Shown here piece after piece: positions 32,534 through 44,319 of a DNA stretch of 64,000 nucleotides (positions are counted from its first letter, which is position 1; every line of letters begins with the position of its first letter). Under the pieces are notes generated by a model. That model saw nothing but the letters and a program-made list of their open reading frames with translations, did no database searches and was not told the DNA's origin. The position numbers and the translations under genes are program-made. Source of the stretch: Pseudomonas putida (GTDB taxonomy: Bacteria; Pseudomonadota; Gammaproteobacteria; Pseudomonadales; Pseudomonadaceae); assembly GCF_002906855.1 (NCBI RefSeq), contig NZ_MINI01000038.1, forward strand, positions 868,001 through 932,000, given 5' to 3'.

Positions 32534-33973
32534 ATGCCCTCAGCACGCTTCACCCTGCTCACCGCCTCCCTGGTCTGCGCCCTGATCATCCTCGACACCA
32601 ACATCGTCGCCGTTAGCCTGCCCAGCATCGCCCGCGACCTGTCCGGCTCGTTCGCCGATATCGAATGGGTAGTCAGCGCCTACCTCCTGGCCTTCGCCGC
32701 CTGCCTGCTGCCCGCCGGCAGCCTGGCCGACCGCTTCGGCCGCCAGCGCATGCTGCTGATCGGCCTGGCCGTGTTCGGCATTGCCTCGCTGGCCTGTGGC
32801 GCAGCCCCCAGCCTGCTGTTCCTCGACCTGGCCCGGGCAGCCAAAGGCATAGGTGCAGCCATGCTGCTGACCTCGGCCCTGGCCGCCATCGGCCACCGCT
32901 TCCACGAGCCGCAAGCGCGCATGCGCGCCTGGGCGTTCTGGGGTGCCTGCATGGGCGCGACCATCACCTTCGCGCCACTGCTCGGCGGCGTGATCGCCAG
33001 CACTCTTGGCTGGCGCTGGATCTTCTACATCAACCTGCCATTGGTCGCGGTGTTGGCGCTGATGGTGCTGCGCAGTATCGAAGAGTCCCGCGACAGTGAC
33101 GCCGCACGGCTCGACCCGATGGGCAGCCTGACCTTCGCCAGCAGTCTGGGTTGCCTGATCTGGGCGATGATCGATGCCAACCAGGTGGGTTGGACCAGTG
33201 TCGATACGCTTGGCCGGCTACTGATCAGCGCGTTCCTGTTTGGGCTGTTCATCATGGTCGAGCGGAGCCAGGAACGGCCGATGATCGACCTGCAACTGAT
33301 GCGCAGCGGGCGCTTCATCGGGGCCTTACTGGGGATGTTCGCCTATGCAGCTTGTGCGCAGGTGATGATGACGTTGCTGCCGTTGTACCTGCAGAACGGG
33401 TTGCAGTTGTCGGCGCTGGCGGCGGGGGCGGGGATGTTGCCGTTTGCCTTGGCGATGTTGCTGACCCCGCAGTGGGGGATGCGACTGACGGTGCGGTTGA
33501 GCCCGGCGCAGTTGGCCAGCCTGGTTCTGGGTGCGGGAGCTGGGCTGCTTAATGGGGATACGCAGAAGAACATCATGGCGTGTGTGCCGCGGGAGCGGAC
33601 GGGGATGGCTTCTGGGTTGAGTACGACTACGCGGTTTGGAGCGATCGTGCTTGCCATCGGCATCTTCGGTGGCGTGTTGGTCACACGCGGTGAACAGTTA
33701 CTGCGTCAGGCGATACAGCAGGTGGCGCCTGAGCAATTGAGCAATGTTGGCGCCATGGCGACTCGGGTAGCAGCGGGTGACGTGCCTGCGGCGCTTGCGA
33801 TAGTCGAACCGAGCTTGCGCGAAACTGTGGCCCCCTTGGCGTTGCAAGCGTTCGTGGGGGCTTTCCAGACGATGTTGCTATGTGCCGGCGGTGCGGCATT
33901 GGTGTTCTCCGTGCTGGTTGGATTGCTGCTCAGCCGTCCGCTGCCGGCACTGATGCTGCAATCTGCGCGCTAA
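32534..33973 (+). CDS. DHA2-type MFS drug efflux transporter, possibly with internal deletion
   Basis: A 479-residue MFS protein of the EmrB/QacA branch. TASLVCALIILDTNIVAVSLPSIARDL and the motif DRFGRQRMLLIG are typical, as is GAGAGLLNGDTQKNIMACVPRERTGMASGLSTTTRF. Between MRLTVRLSPAQL and ASLVLGAGAGLL, where family members usually have about two more helices, only a short link is seen, so roughly 50 residues may be missing and the helix count falls below 14. The frame is intact. Divergent from the LysR gene; efflux of a toxic compound is likely if the protein is still active. Confidence 0.82.
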   Translation: MPSARFTLLTASLVCALIILDTNIVAVSLPSIARDLSGSFADIEWVVSAYLLAFAACLLPAGSLADRFGRQRMLLIGLAVFGIASLACGAAPSLLFLDLARAAKGIGAAMLLTSALAAIGHRFHEPQARMRAWAFWGACMGATITFAPLLGGVIASTLGWRWIFYINLPLVAVLALMVLRSIEESRDSDAARLDPMGSLTFASSLGCLIWAMIDANQVGWTSVDTLGRLLISAFLFGLFIMVERSQERPMIDLQLMRSGRFIGALLGMFAYAACAQVMMTLLPLYLQNGLQLSALAAGAGMLPFALAMLLTPQWGMRLTVRLSPAQLASLVLGAGAGLLNGDTQKNIMACVPRERTGMASGLSTTTRFGAIVLAIGIFGGVLVTRGEQLLRQAIQQVAPEQLSNVGAMATRVAAGDVPAALAIVEPSLRETVAPLALQAFVGAFQTMLLCAGGAALVFSVLVGLLLSRPLPALMLQSAR

Positions 33974-33985
33974 AGGTCCAGACAC

Positions 33986-34017
33986 AAAAAAAGACGCCCT
34001 AGGGCGTCTTCTTTTTT
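33986..34017. terminator. Bidirectional terminator between the MFS gene and ssrA
   Basis: A perfect palindrome AAGACGCCCTAGGGCGTCTT (33991-34010) is flanked by an A-run on the left and a T-run on the right, so it can end both the plus-strand MFS transcript and the minus-strand tmRNA transcript. Confidence 0.9.
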
Positions 34018-34022
34018 GGATT

Positions 34023-34414
34023 TGGTGGAGCCGGGGGGATTTGAACCCCCGTCCGCCAGTACTCCGCTGTCGGTACTACATGCTTAGCCGTGTCTACTGA
34101 TTTAATCCGCAGCCGCCCGACGGGCAGGGTGCTTTGGATGAGTTGGGTAAGTTTTAGTCGCTTTGCCCCCAACGTGCTACACGACGATCCTGTTCTGTAT
34201 GACAATCATTTCGGGTTTACAGGCATCCCCTGATGATTGCTGGAGCCGAAGCTACCAGGAGAGCGGGCTCAGCTGCTTACGCAGCGAGAGCGTAGCCCTC
34301 GTAGTTTTCGTCATTGGCAACTATAGAAAGTTGCAACAGTGGATTTACGAGTTCTGTTACCAACTCGGCATGCACCTAGAGTTTCGCTACCGGCGTCGAA
34401 TCCTGATCGGCCCC
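34023..34414 (-). ncRNA. ssrA: Transfer-messenger RNA (tmRNA)
   Basis: On the minus strand the RNA starts GGGGCCGATCAGGATTCGAC at 34414 and ends with a tRNA-like T arm (GGTTCAAATCC within paired G and C runs) and CCGGCTCCACCA at 34023. The tag frame reads ANDENYEGYALAA followed by TAA, ending with the LAA degradation signal. Length is about 392 nt. Together with SmpB it rescues stalled ribosomes and marks the nascent peptide for proteolysis. The bidirectional terminator at 33986-34017 ends the transcript. ssrA is a common integration site, yet no integrase lies near it here. Confidence 0.96.
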
Positions 34415-34516
34415 ACACTAGCTCTTGGCTAACGCACCTTACGGCACGTGAGACGGAGTATACGCCATTGCGCGGGCGACGTCGACAGCCGGTCCTGTCG
34501 CCCGCACTGCAGGGGT

Positions 34517-34807
34517 TCAAGCACCGCTGCCTGCCGCGCCGCCGCCTTTCTCGGTCTTTTCCAGGCGCTCCAGTACTTTGCTGGTGATGGCGATGCAGCC
34601 CTTGGTGTCACCTGACGCCTGGGCGGCCTTGGCTTTGTCTACCTGCTCGGTGAGGGCTTTGTCCAAGCCTTCGGAGGTAGCACCGGCGGTGGCCATGCTG
34701 TCGTCGATCTTCTGCAGGTTGGCGGTGCACAGGTCATCTGCGGCGAAGGCCGGGGATGCCAGGAGGGTAGCGGCCGCGAAGAGGGCCGAAAGCGCGGTAC
34801 CTTTCAT
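34517..34807 (-). CDS. Small periplasmic hypothetical protein (96 aa)
   Basis: The protein begins with a clear Sec signal peptide (MKGTALSALFAAATLLASPAFA, cleavage after AFA near residue 22). The mature 74 residues contain two Cys (in DDLCTANL and KGCIAITS) that may form a disulfide, flanking a helical Ala/Asp/Lys-rich part and a Gly-rich tail. A strong GGAGA lies before the ATG. No function recognised. It stands alone between ssrA and the lactate operon. Confidence 0.82.
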   Translation of the reverse strand: MKGTALSALFAAATLLASPAFAADDLCTANLQKIDDSMATAGATSEGLDKALTEQVDKAKAAQASGDTKGCIAITSKVLERLEKTEKGGGAAGSGA

Positions 34808-34906
34808 GGGTGTCTCCTTTTATGGCCGCTTGGAGGTGGGCCTGTAAGGGTGGACTGCCGGGATTTGCCGAGGGTTCAATCGGGGTGATGGTGTGTGGCA
34901 GCTTGA

Positions 34907-34925
34907 GGGGCCGCAGCGCGGCCCC
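34907..34925. terminator. GC-rich hairpin downstream of the D-lactate dehydrogenase gene
   Basis: GGGGCCGC (34907-34914), loop AGC, GCGGCCCC (34918-34925), just after the stop codon on the minus strand. No T-run follows, so it may be an mRNA-end stabilising structure or a Rho-assisted site. Confidence 0.5.
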
Positions 34926-34933
34926 GGGGCAGG

Positions 34934-37744
<2,811 letters not shown>

Positions 37745-37819
37745 GCAATCTCCTCGCGGGGCCGCAGCGTCTGGCGCGCGGCGTGCCCCGGTCATTCAGG
37801 CGGTACGGTTGGCAGGCGC

Positions 37820-38965
37820 TCAGGCGCCCAGTTCGCGGACCAGCGAGTCGCGGGTGATCTCGCTGATCGACTTGGCGCCGGTCAGCACCATGGCCACGCG
37901 CATTTCCTTCTCGAACAGTTCGAGCAGGTTTTTCACCCCGGCCTGGCCATGCACCGCCAGGGCCCAGAGGAAGGCGCGGCCGATCAGCACGGTGTCGGCG
38001 CCGAGGGCGATCATGCGCACCACGTCGAGGCCGCTGCGGATGCCGGAGTCGGCGAGGATCTTCAGGTCACCTTTTACCGCGTCGGCAATCGCCGGCAGGG
38101 CGCGGGCGCTGGACAGCACGCCGTCGAGCTGGCGGCCGCCGTGGTTCGACACGACGATGCCGTCGGCGCCGAACTTGACCGCGTCACGGGCATCATCGGC
38201 GTCAAGGATGCCCTTGATGATCATTGGGCCGTCCCAGAATTCACGAATCCACTCCAGGTCCTTCCACGAGATCGACGGGTCGAAGTTGTTGCCCAGCCAG
38301 CCGATGTAGTCGGCAAGGCCGGTGGGGTTGCCGCGGTACTTGGAGATGTTGCCCAGGTCGTGCGGGCGGCCCATCACGCCGACGTCCCACGCCCACTCAG
38401 GGTGCGTCATGGCCTGCAGCACGCGGCGGATCGGGCCGTTCGCGCCGCTCATGCCGGAGTGGGCGTCGCGGTAGCGGGCGCCGGGCACCGGCATGTCGAC
38501 GGTGAACACCAGGGTTTTCACGCCGGCGGCCTTGGCCCGCTCCAGGGCGTTGCGCATGAAGCCGCGGTCCTTGAGCACGTACAGCTGGAACCACATCGGC
38601 CGGTCGATGGCGGGCGCCACTTCTTCGATCGGGCACACCGACACCGTCGACATGGTGAAAGGAATGCCATGGGCTGCCGCCGCGCGCGCCGCCTGCACTT
38701 CGCCACGGCGGGCGTACATGCCGGTAAGGCCGACCGGGGCCAGGGCCACGGGCATGCTCAGGGTCTCGTCGAACAGCTTGGTTTCCAGGCTGAGCTCGGA
38801 CATGTTCTTCAGCACGCGCTGGCGCAGGGCAATGCTGGCCAGGTCCGAGACGTTGTGGCGTAGGGTGTGCTCGGCGTAGGCACCGCCGTCGGCGTAGTGG
38901 AAGAGGAAGGGAGGCAGCTTGCGTTGGGCCGCGGCGCGATAGTCGGTGGAGGCGGAAATGATCAT
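37820..38965 (-). CDS. lldD: FMN-dependent L-lactate dehydrogenase
   Basis: A 381-residue membrane-associated alpha-hydroxy-acid oxidase. FMN contacts and the active site are visible: [26 protein letters not shown], catalytic H275 in [12 protein letters not shown] and the phosphate-binding [19 protein letters not shown] part. It oxidises L-lactate to pyruvate with electrons passed to quinone. Middle gene of the lactate operon; a hairpin lies between it and lldP. Confidence 0.95.
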   Translation of the reverse strand: MIISASTDYRAAAQRKLPPFLFHYADGGAYAEHTLRHNVSDLASIALRQRVLKNMSELSLETKLFDETLSMPVALAPVGLTGMYARRGEVQAARAAAAHGIPFTMSTVSVCPIEEVAPAIDRPMWFQLYVLKDRGFMRNALERAKAAGVKTLVFTVDMPVPGARYRDAHSGMSGANGPIRRVLQAMTHPEWAWDVGVMGRPHDLGNISKYRGNPTGLADYIGWLGNNFDPSISWKDLEWIREFWDGPMIIKGILDADDARDAVKFGADGIVVSNHGGRQLDGVLSSARALPAIADAVKGDLKILADSGIRSGLDVVRMIALGADTVLIGRAFLWALAVHGQAGVKNLLELFEKEMRVAMVLTGAKSISEITRDSLVRELGA

Positions 38966-38994
38966 GGATTCTCGCAGCGTGGGTTGAAGGAGAT

Positions 38995-39018
38995 GCCGGG
39001 CGCGTGATGGCGCCCGGC
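38995..39018. other. Stem-loop between lldP and lldD
   Basis: GCCGGGCGC (38995-39003), loop GTGATG, GCGCCCGGC (39010-39018). It has no T-run on the operon strand and may stabilise or process the upstream lldP message so that the cistrons are expressed at different levels. Confidence 0.6.
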
Positions 39019-39028
39019 CCCTTTCACT

Positions 39029-40699
39029 TTAGTGATGAACCAGCATGCCGGTCAGCCAGTAGGCCTGGATCAGGGTGATCAGGCCGACGATGGTGGCGAA
39101 GAACAGGCTGTGCTTGACGGTGAAGCGGAACAGGTCGGATTCCTTGCCGACCAGGCCGGTGGCGGCGCAAGCCACGGCGATCGACTGTGGCGAGATCATC
39201 TTGCCGGTCACGCCGCCGCTGGTGTTGGCCGCTACCAGCAAGGTGTCGTTGACCCCGATCTGGTGCGCAGTGGTGGCCTGCAGCGAACTGAACAGGGCAT
39301 TGGACGAGGTGTCGGAACCGGTCAGGAACACGCCCAGCCAGCCGAGGAACGGCGAGAAGAACGGGAACGCGGCGCCTGTGCCGGCCAGCACCAGGGCCAT
39401 GGTCGAAGACATGCCCGAGTAGTTGGTGACGAAGGCGAAGGCCAGCACCATTCCAATCGACAGGATCGGCCAGCGCAGTTCCCAGAAGGTCTCTTTGAAA
39501 GTGGTCAGACCAGTTTTGAAGTTGATCTTCAGCACGGCCATGGAGATCAGGGCCGAGAGGAAGATGGCCGTGCCGGTGGCGGAGATCGGGTCGAGCTTGA
39601 ACACCGCTGGCATGGCCGTCGGCGCGGTGACGATCGGCGCGGTCTTGATCACCAGTTGGTCGAGGTGCGGGATGGCGAAGTTGAACACGAAGTTGTACAT
39701 CGCGCCGCCCGGAGCGAAGGCCGCCTTGAACGGCTTCAGGGTCCAGATGGTGACCAGCACGGTGAGGATCAGGAACGGCGACCACGCCTTGAAGATTTCG
39801 CCGAAGCTGTACGGGGTCGGCTGGCTGCCGCTCGGCTGCACCACGGCGGCGCCGACGCTGCCTTTGGCTTCGCTGAACGAGCGCTTGGGTTGCCAGACTT
39901 TCAGGAACAGCGTCAGGCAGATCAGGCTGGCCAGGGCCGAGGTGATGTCTGGCAGCTCAGGGCCGATGAAGTTCGAGGTGAAGTACTGGGTCACGGCGAA
40001 GCTCAGGCCGGCAACCAAGGCTGCGGGCCAGGTTTCCTTCACGCCGCGCAGGCCGTCCATCATGAACACCAGCCAGAACGGTACGAACAGCGACAGCAGT
40101 GGCAGCTGGCGGCCGGTCATGGCGCCGATGTGGAAGGCGTCGATGCCGGTGACCTGGCCGGCCACGATGATCGGGATGCCCAGGGCGCCGAAGGCCACCG
40201 GTGCGGTGTTGGCGATCAGGCACAGGCCGGCGGCATACAACGGGTTGAAGCCCAGGCCCACCAGTAGCGCGGCAGTGATGGCCACCGGGGCGCCGAAGCC
40301 GGCCGCACCTTCGAGGAAGGCACCGAAGCAGAAACCGATCAGCAGTACCTGCAGGCGCTGGTCGTCGGTGATCGACAGCACCGAGCTGCGGATCACTTCG
40401 AACTGGCCGCTCTTGACCGTGAGTTTGTACAGGAACACCGCGGCAACGATGATCCAGGCAATCGGCCAGAGGCCGTAGAGGAAGCCATAACCTGCGGCAG
40501 CAAGGGCCATGTCGACAGGCATCTGGAAGGCGAAGATCGCCACCAGGATCGACAGGCCAAGGGTGATGCTGCCAGCCACGTGCCCTTTGAGGCGGAACAC
40601 GGCCAGGGCCAGGAAGAAGAACACGATAGGGATGACCGCCGCCAGTGCGGACAGGCCGAGACTACCAAGCGGGGTATAGAGTTGTTGCCAGGTTTGCAT
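39029..40699 (-). CDS. lldP: L-lactate permease
   Basis: A 556-residue LctP-family transporter with about 12-14 helices. The opening [43 protein letters not shown], the loop [48 protein letters not shown] and [17 protein letters not shown] are family hallmarks. It takes up L- and D-lactate (and glycolate in some species) with protons. First gene of lldP-lldD-dld; the upstream region shared with lldR carries the LldR operator. Confidence 0.95.
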   Translation of the reverse strand: MQTWQQLYTPLGSLGLSALAAVIPIVFFFLALAVFRLKGHVAGSITLGLSILVAIFAFQMPVDMALAAAGYGFLYGLWPIAWIIVAAVFLYKLTVKSGQFEVIRSSVLSITDDQRLQVLLIGFCFGAFLEGAAGFGAPVAITAALLVGLGFNPLYAAGLCLIANTAPVAFGALGIPIIVAGQVTGIDAFHIGAMTGRQLPLLSLFVPFWLVFMMDGLRGVKETWPAALVAGLSFAVTQYFTSNFIGPELPDITSALASLICLTLFLKVWQPKRSFSEAKGSVGAAVVQPSGSQPTPYSFGEIFKAWSPFLILTVLVTIWTLKPFKAAFAPGGAMYNFVFNFAIPHLDQLVIKTAPIVTAPTAMPAVFKLDPISATGTAIFLSALISMAVLKINFKTGLTTFKETFWELRWPILSIGMVLAFAFVTNYSGMSSTMALVLAGTGAAFPFFSPFLGWLGVFLTGSDTSSNALFSSLQATTAHQIGVNDTLLVAANTSGGVTGKMISPQSIAVACAATGLVGKESDLFRFTVKHSLFFATIVGLITLIQAYWLTGMLVHH

Positions 40700-40744
40700 A
40701 TGGGGTGGCCCCTAATTGTTGTTGGTCAGGCACTGGCATTGGAT

Positions 40745-40761
40745 AATTGGTAAGACCAATT
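40745..40761. promoter_or_regulatory. LldR operator
   Basis: AATTGGTAAGACCAATT is a perfect dyad around a 3-base centre and matches the known LldR/PdhR-branch site (AATTGGT-N3-ACCAATT). It lies 45 bases before the lldP start codon and about 195 bases before lldR. Binding without lactate should repress lldP-lldD-dld. Confidence 0.85.
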
Positions 40762-40955
40762 TACAATGGCTGGCCGCTAGGTTAAAAGCGCTGTTGTGGG
40801 TGTGTCAATTTGTCTCGTGCAAAACTTTGGTCGCGGGTCGATGAACGGGCAGCTGCTTGCAGGCGAAAACCGTCGCCTGATGCGTGCTGGCGTGGCGTGG
40901 ATCGGCGAGAATAGGCACCCCCGTGAAATTGGCCGGGGTTTGTGGAGAGCATGTG

Positions 40956-41723
40956 ATGGTTTTTGATCAGGTCCGCCAACGGCGCCTGTCCGACGACATC
41001 GTCGATCGGTTGGAAGGGATGATTCTGGAAGGCACGCTGACCTCTGGGCAGCGGCTGCCGGCCGAACGCGTCCTGGCCGAGCAGTTCGGTGTGTCGCGCC
41101 CGTCACTGCGTGAGGCGATCCAGAAGCTGGTGGCCAAGGGGCTGCTGGTGAGCCGCCAGGGTGGCGGCAATTACGTGGCCGAATCGCTCGGCTCGACGTT
41201 CAGTGACCCGCTGCTGCAATTGCTCGAGCACAGTGCAGAGGCGCAGCGCGACCTGCTCGAGTTTCGCCATACCTTGGAGGCGTCATGCGCCTACTACGCG
41301 GCCCAGCGCGCTACCGAGCCCGATCGCGCGCGGCTGAAGGCGGCGTTCGATACCTTGCAGGATTGCTATGCGCGCGCAGACGAGGTAACGCGGGCGGAGG
41401 AGGGCGCGGCCGATGCACGTTTCCACCTGGCAATTGCCGAGGCCAGCCATAACGCGGTGTTGCTGCATACCATTCGTGGCCTGTTCGATCTGCTCAAGCG
41501 CAACGTGGTGACCAACATCGGTGGCATGTATCAGCAGCGCACGGAAACACGCGACATGCTGATCAATCAGCACCGCGAGTTGTACCAGGCGATTGTCGAG
41601 GGTAGGGCGGAGGATGCGCGGGAGGTATCCAGCCGGCACATTCTGTATGTGCAGGAGGTGCTGGAAGAGGCGCAGGACGAGGCGCAGCGTGTAGCGCGGG
41701 CGGAGCGGCGCAGCGGGCGTTGA
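40956..41723 (+). CDS. lldR: GntR/FCD lactate-responsive regulator
   Basis: A 255-residue GntR-family protein: winged helix at about 8-75 (LPAERVLAEQFGVSRPSLREAIQKLVAKGLLVSRQGGGNYV) and an FCD ligand domain with metal-type residues (DARFHLAIAEASHN). Divergent from the lactate operon with its operator between them. L-lactate should relieve repression. The ATG at 40956 has GGAG eight bases upstream; a GTG three bases earlier and an ATG at 40884 in the frame are less likely. Confidence 0.92.
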   Translation: MVFDQVRQRRLSDDIVDRLEGMILEGTLTSGQRLPAERVLAEQFGVSRPSLREAIQKLVAKGLLVSRQGGGNYVAESLGSTFSDPLLQLLEHSAEAQRDLLEFRHTLEASCAYYAAQRATEPDRARLKAAFDTLQDCYARADEVTRAEEGAADARFHLAIAEASHNAVLLHTIRGLFDLLKRNVVTNIGGMYQQRTETRDMLINQHRELYQAIVEGRAEDAREVSSRHILYVQEVLEEAQDEAQRVARAERRSGR

Positions 41724-41730
41724 GATGGGG

Positions 41731-41768
41731 GACTGCCTCTTCGCGGGTAAACCCGCGATGAGGCAGTC
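41731..41768. terminator. Hairpin between convergent lldR and smpB
   Basis: GACTGCCTC pairs with GAGGCAGTC and an inner CGCGGGTAAACCCGCG forms the top of the stem. It is REP-like (GCCTCTTCGCGGG) and sits between two convergent stops, so it probably ends both messages. Confidence 0.6.
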
Positions 41769-41784
41769 ACAGGCTAAAGAGTGA

Positions 41785-42267
41785 TTACTCTTCCTTGCCC
41801 TTGTTCCGCACCGCACGCTGCAGCTCGCGGTTGGAGTCGCGTTCGCGCATGGTGTCGCGCTTGTCGAACTCCTTCTTGCCCTTGCCAAGCGCGATCTCGC
41901 ACTTGATCAGGTGCTTGCTCCAGTACAGCGCCAACGCCACGCAGGTGTAGCCTTTTTGCGCCACGGCGGCCTCCACACGCTCGAGCTCGCGCTTGTTCAG
42001 CAGCAGCTTGCGGGTGCGCATGGGGTCGGCGATGACGTGGGTGCTGGCGGTGTTCAGCGGGGTGATGTGGCTGCCGAACAGCCAGGCTTCGCCATCCTTG
42101 AGCAGCACGTAGCTGTCGGTCAGGTGCGCCTTGCCGGCCCGCAGGCTTTTTACTTCCCAGCCGGACAGGACCAGCCCGGCCTCGAACTTGTGTTCGATGA
42201 AGTAATCGTGTCGCGCCTTTTTGTTTTGCGCGATGGTCCCGGTCGGATGTTTCTTTTGTTTAGCCAT
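41785..42267 (-). CDS. smpB: SsrA-binding protein SmpB
   Basis: A 160-residue basic protein. The OB-fold is evident from [43 protein letters not shown] and the C-terminal tail [32 protein letters not shown], which becomes helical in the decoding centre. It delivers tmRNA to stalled ribosomes. Its partner ssrA is about 7.4 kb away. Divergent from ratA. Confidence 0.97.
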   Translation of the reverse strand: MAKQKKHPTGTIAQNKKARHDYFIEHKFEAGLVLSGWEVKSLRAGKAHLTDSYVLLKDGEAWLFGSHITPLNTASTHVIADPMRTRKLLLNKRELERVEAAVAQKGYTCVALALYWSKHLIKCEIALGKGKKEFDKRDTMRERDSNRELQRAVRNKGKEE

Positions 42268-42430
42268 AGGGGCGGCATTATAGGCAAGTCATTACCCGGT
42301 CGGCTATGGGATTTCGGTGTGCTTGAGCCACTGCAATGAATACCGGACAATACAAGGCCTGTTCTATGCACAGAACCTGTTTTCGGCACGCTGCGAAGCG
42401 CCGCCACCCAGCCTTGGAAGTGACGCCTGG

Positions 42431-42871
42431 ATGACTACCCATATTCAACGTTCCGCCCTGCTGCCGTACCCTGCCCAGGCGCTCTACGATCTGGTCAATG
42501 ATGTGGCCAGCTACCCTGAATTCCTGCCCTGGTGCTCGGCGTCGACCGTGATCGAGGCCAGTGACACGCACATGCGGGCGAAGCTGGAAGTGGCCAAGGG
42601 CGGCATGAGCCAGCAGTTCGTCACCCGCAATGTGCTGGTGCCAGGGCAGTCCATCGAGATGAATCTGGAAGAGGGGCCGTTCACTCAGCTGCATGGCCTG
42701 TGGGTGTTCAAACCGCTCGGTGAAAAGGCCTGCAAGATCAGCCTGGACCTGACCTTCGACTACGCCGGCGCAATTGTGCGTGCCACGCTTGGGCCGCTGT
42801 TCAATCAGGCAGCCAATACCCTGGTGGATGCGTTCTGCCAGCGTGCCAAGCAGCTCAATGGTCAAGGTTGA
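42431..42871 (+). CDS. ratA: RatA/COQ10-like START-domain protein
   Basis: A 146-residue SRPBCC-fold protein. MTTHIQRSALLPYPAQALYDLVNDVASYPEFLPWC is the conserved start and FNQAANTLVDAFCQRAKQL the C-terminal helix. Escherichia coli RatA inhibits 70S formation when overproduced, while related COQ10 binds ubiquinone; the physiological role in Pseudomonas is unsettled. The next gene, rnfH, starts inside its last codons (overlap 14 bases). Confidence 0.9.
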   Translation: MTTHIQRSALLPYPAQALYDLVNDVASYPEFLPWCSASTVIEASDTHMRAKLEVAKGGMSQQFVTRNVLVPGQSIEMNLEEGPFTQLHGLWVFKPLGEKACKISLDLTFDYAGAIVRATLGPLFNQAANTLVDAFCQRAKQLNGQG

Positions 42872-43148
42872 AGTGGCCTACGCCACGGCCGAGCGCCAGT
42901 GGCTGTTGGTCTGTGACGTAGCGGATGGGACGACTGTGCGTGAAGCATTGCGCCTGTCCGGGATTGCCGCGCAAGTCGGCGGGCTGAATGTCGAGGAATG
43001 CCCGGTGGGCATTTTTGGCAAGGTGGTTGCGGATGCGCACGAGCGTGTGGTCGAGGAGGGGGATCGCCTGGAGATCTACCGGCCTCTGCTGATCGACCCG
43101 GTCGAGGCGCGCAGGCAGCGTGCCGCACAGGCCAAGGCCAAGCGCTAG
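42858..43148 (+). CDS. rnfH: RnfH family ubiquitin-like protein
   Basis: A 96-residue beta-grasp protein: VKVEVAYATAERQWLLVCDVADGTTVREALRLSG and VGIFGKVVADAHERVVEEGDRLEIYRPLLIDPVEARRQRAAQAK are the family hallmarks. It overlaps ratA and is almost always linked to it, forming a small conserved operon. Function unknown; the name comes from association with rnf genes in Rhodobacter. A bidirectional terminator follows. Confidence 0.9.
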   Translation: MVKVEVAYATAERQWLLVCDVADGTTVREALRLSGIAAQVGGLNVEECPVGIFGKVVADAHERVVEEGDRLEIYRPLLIDPVEARRQRAAQAKAKR

Positions 43149-43165
43149 CTGCTCTGGCAGGCAAT

Positions 43166-43195
43166 AAAAAGCCCGGACCATGGTCCGGGCTTTTT
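43166..43195. terminator. Bidirectional terminator between rnfH and bamE
   Basis: AAAAAGCCCGGACCA and its exact complement TGGTCCGGGCTTTTT form a perfect 30-base palindrome with A- and T-runs at the two edges, placed between convergent genes. Confidence 0.93.
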
Positions 43196-43209
43196 CGTCT
43201 GGCCGGCAA

Positions 43210-43743
43210 TTACTGCGGCGAGGTTTCCAGCGGTGCTGGCGTCGGCACTGGGGTGGTCTCGATGGTATCGATCTCGCGCTGGATGGATTCTTCCGTCGAG
43301 CCTGGCTTGGCTGGCTTCTCTTCCGGCTGCGGCTTGGCCTGCTCTGGCTGGGTGGCCGGGCTGACCGTGGTGTTGCTGCTGCCACCGAGGATTTCCTGGT
43401 CGCGGCTCACACCTGGCATGAAGTCGCCAGACAGGCTGACCAGTTGGTCGCTGTCGTTGAAGAAGATACTCATGCGTTCCTGCTGGCGTTTGCCGCCACC
43501 AGGTTGCAGGCTGTACAGGTAGTCCCAACGGTTGGTGTTGAAAGTGTCCTGCAGCAACGGGTTACCCATGATAAACCTTACTTGCCGACGGGTCATTCCG
43601 GGGCGTAATTGGTCTATCATGTCTTGCGTGACGACATTGCCCTGCTGGATGTCGATCTTGTAAACCCCGGGAAACGAGCAACCGGCGAGTGCGAGCAGTC
43701 CCGCGAGGGCGAGGCTGTTTAGCAAGAGCTTGGTGTTTTGCAT
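43210..43743 (-). CDS. bamE: Outer membrane assembly lipoprotein BamE (OmlA)
   Basis: A 177-residue lipoprotein: short basic N-terminus, hydrophobic stretch and a lipobox LALAGC with the lipidated Cys at residue 22. The SmpA/OmlA domain (about 38-105) carries [19 protein letters not shown] and the DRWDYLY-like [14 protein letters not shown] segment. A long Pro/Glu-rich, probably disordered tail follows (about 110-177), longer than in E. coli. BamE is part of the beta-barrel assembly machine. Divergent from fur, as in other pseudomonads. Confidence 0.94.
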   Translation of the reverse strand: MQNTKLLLNSLALAGLLALAGCSFPGVYKIDIQQGNVVTQDMIDQLRPGMTRRQVRFIMGNPLLQDTFNTNRWDYLYSLQPGGGKRQQERMSIFFNDSDQLVSLSGDFMPGVSRDQEILGGSSNTTVSPATQPEQAKPQPEEKPAKPGSTEESIQREIDTIETTPVPTPAPLETSPQ

Positions 43744-43840
43744 CGGTGGGCGACTTCCACTATCTTGGCTGGACAACGTAAACCCCGATCATACCCGTAT
43801 TAAGAGAAGCTGCGAAGCAGCATCGGCGAGAAAGCTGACC

Positions 43841-44245
43841 ATGGTTGAAAATAGCGAATTGCGCAAAGCCGGCCTCAAGGTGACCCTGCCTCGAGTCAAG
43901 ATCCTTCAGATGCTCGACTCCACCGAGCAACGTCACATGAGCGCCGAGGATGTTTACAAGGCGCTGATGGAGGCTGGCGAGGACGTCGGTCTGGCAACCG
44001 TCTATCGTGTACTGACCCAGTTCGAAGCAGCTGGCCTGGTGGTGCGCCATAACTTCGACGGTGGCCATGCGGTGTTCGAGCTGGCTGACGGCGGTCACCA
44101 CGACCATATGGTCAACGTGGAGACCAGTGAAGTCATCGAGTTCATGGACGCTGAAATCGAGCGCCGCCAGAAAGAGATCGTGGCCGAGCATGGCTACGAG
44201 CTCGTGGACCACAATCTGGTCCTTTATGTGCGTAAGAAAAAGTAA
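43841..44245 (+). CDS. fur: Ferric uptake regulator Fur
   Basis: A 134-residue iron-responsive repressor. DNA-binding HTH at about 10-80 (LPRVKILQMLDSTEQRHMSAEDVYKALMEAGEDVGLATVYRVL) and metal-binding residues H86, H87, D88 and H89 in GGHHDHM with later Glu and His residues (VDHNLVLYV). No cysteine occurs anywhere in the protein, so the CxxC structural zinc site of other Fur proteins is absent, in line with Pseudomonas Fur. Controls siderophore and iron-uptake genes. A hairpin terminator follows. Confidence 0.96.
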   Translation: MVENSELRKAGLKVTLPRVKILQMLDSTEQRHMSAEDVYKALMEAGEDVGLATVYRVLTQFEAAGLVVRHNFDGGHAVFELADGGHHDHMVNVETSEVIEFMDAEIERRQKEIVAEHGYELVDHNLVLYVRKKK

Positions 44246-44266
44246 CGATTTAGCTCGTTATGAATG

Positions 44267-44294
44267 ACAAAGGCGACCTTCGGGTCGCCTTTGT
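44267..44294 (+). terminator. Terminator-like hairpin after fur
   Basis: ACAAAGGCGACC (44267-44278), tetraloop TTCG, GGTCGCCTTTGT (44283-44294). A perfect 12-bp stem in the gap between convergent fur and recN; the flanking A/T runs are short. Confidence 0.8.
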
Positions 44295-44319
44295 GCTTTC
44301 TGGGAGCCTGAAGGTGCTC

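Noticed and set aside
33999..34205. Minus-strand 68-codon ORF
   Set aside because: It lies within the tmRNA and its terminator and is not a protein gene.
34023..34414. ssrA as the attachment site of an island in this window
   Set aside because: No integrase, no duplicated 3' end of ssrA and no composition change next to it.
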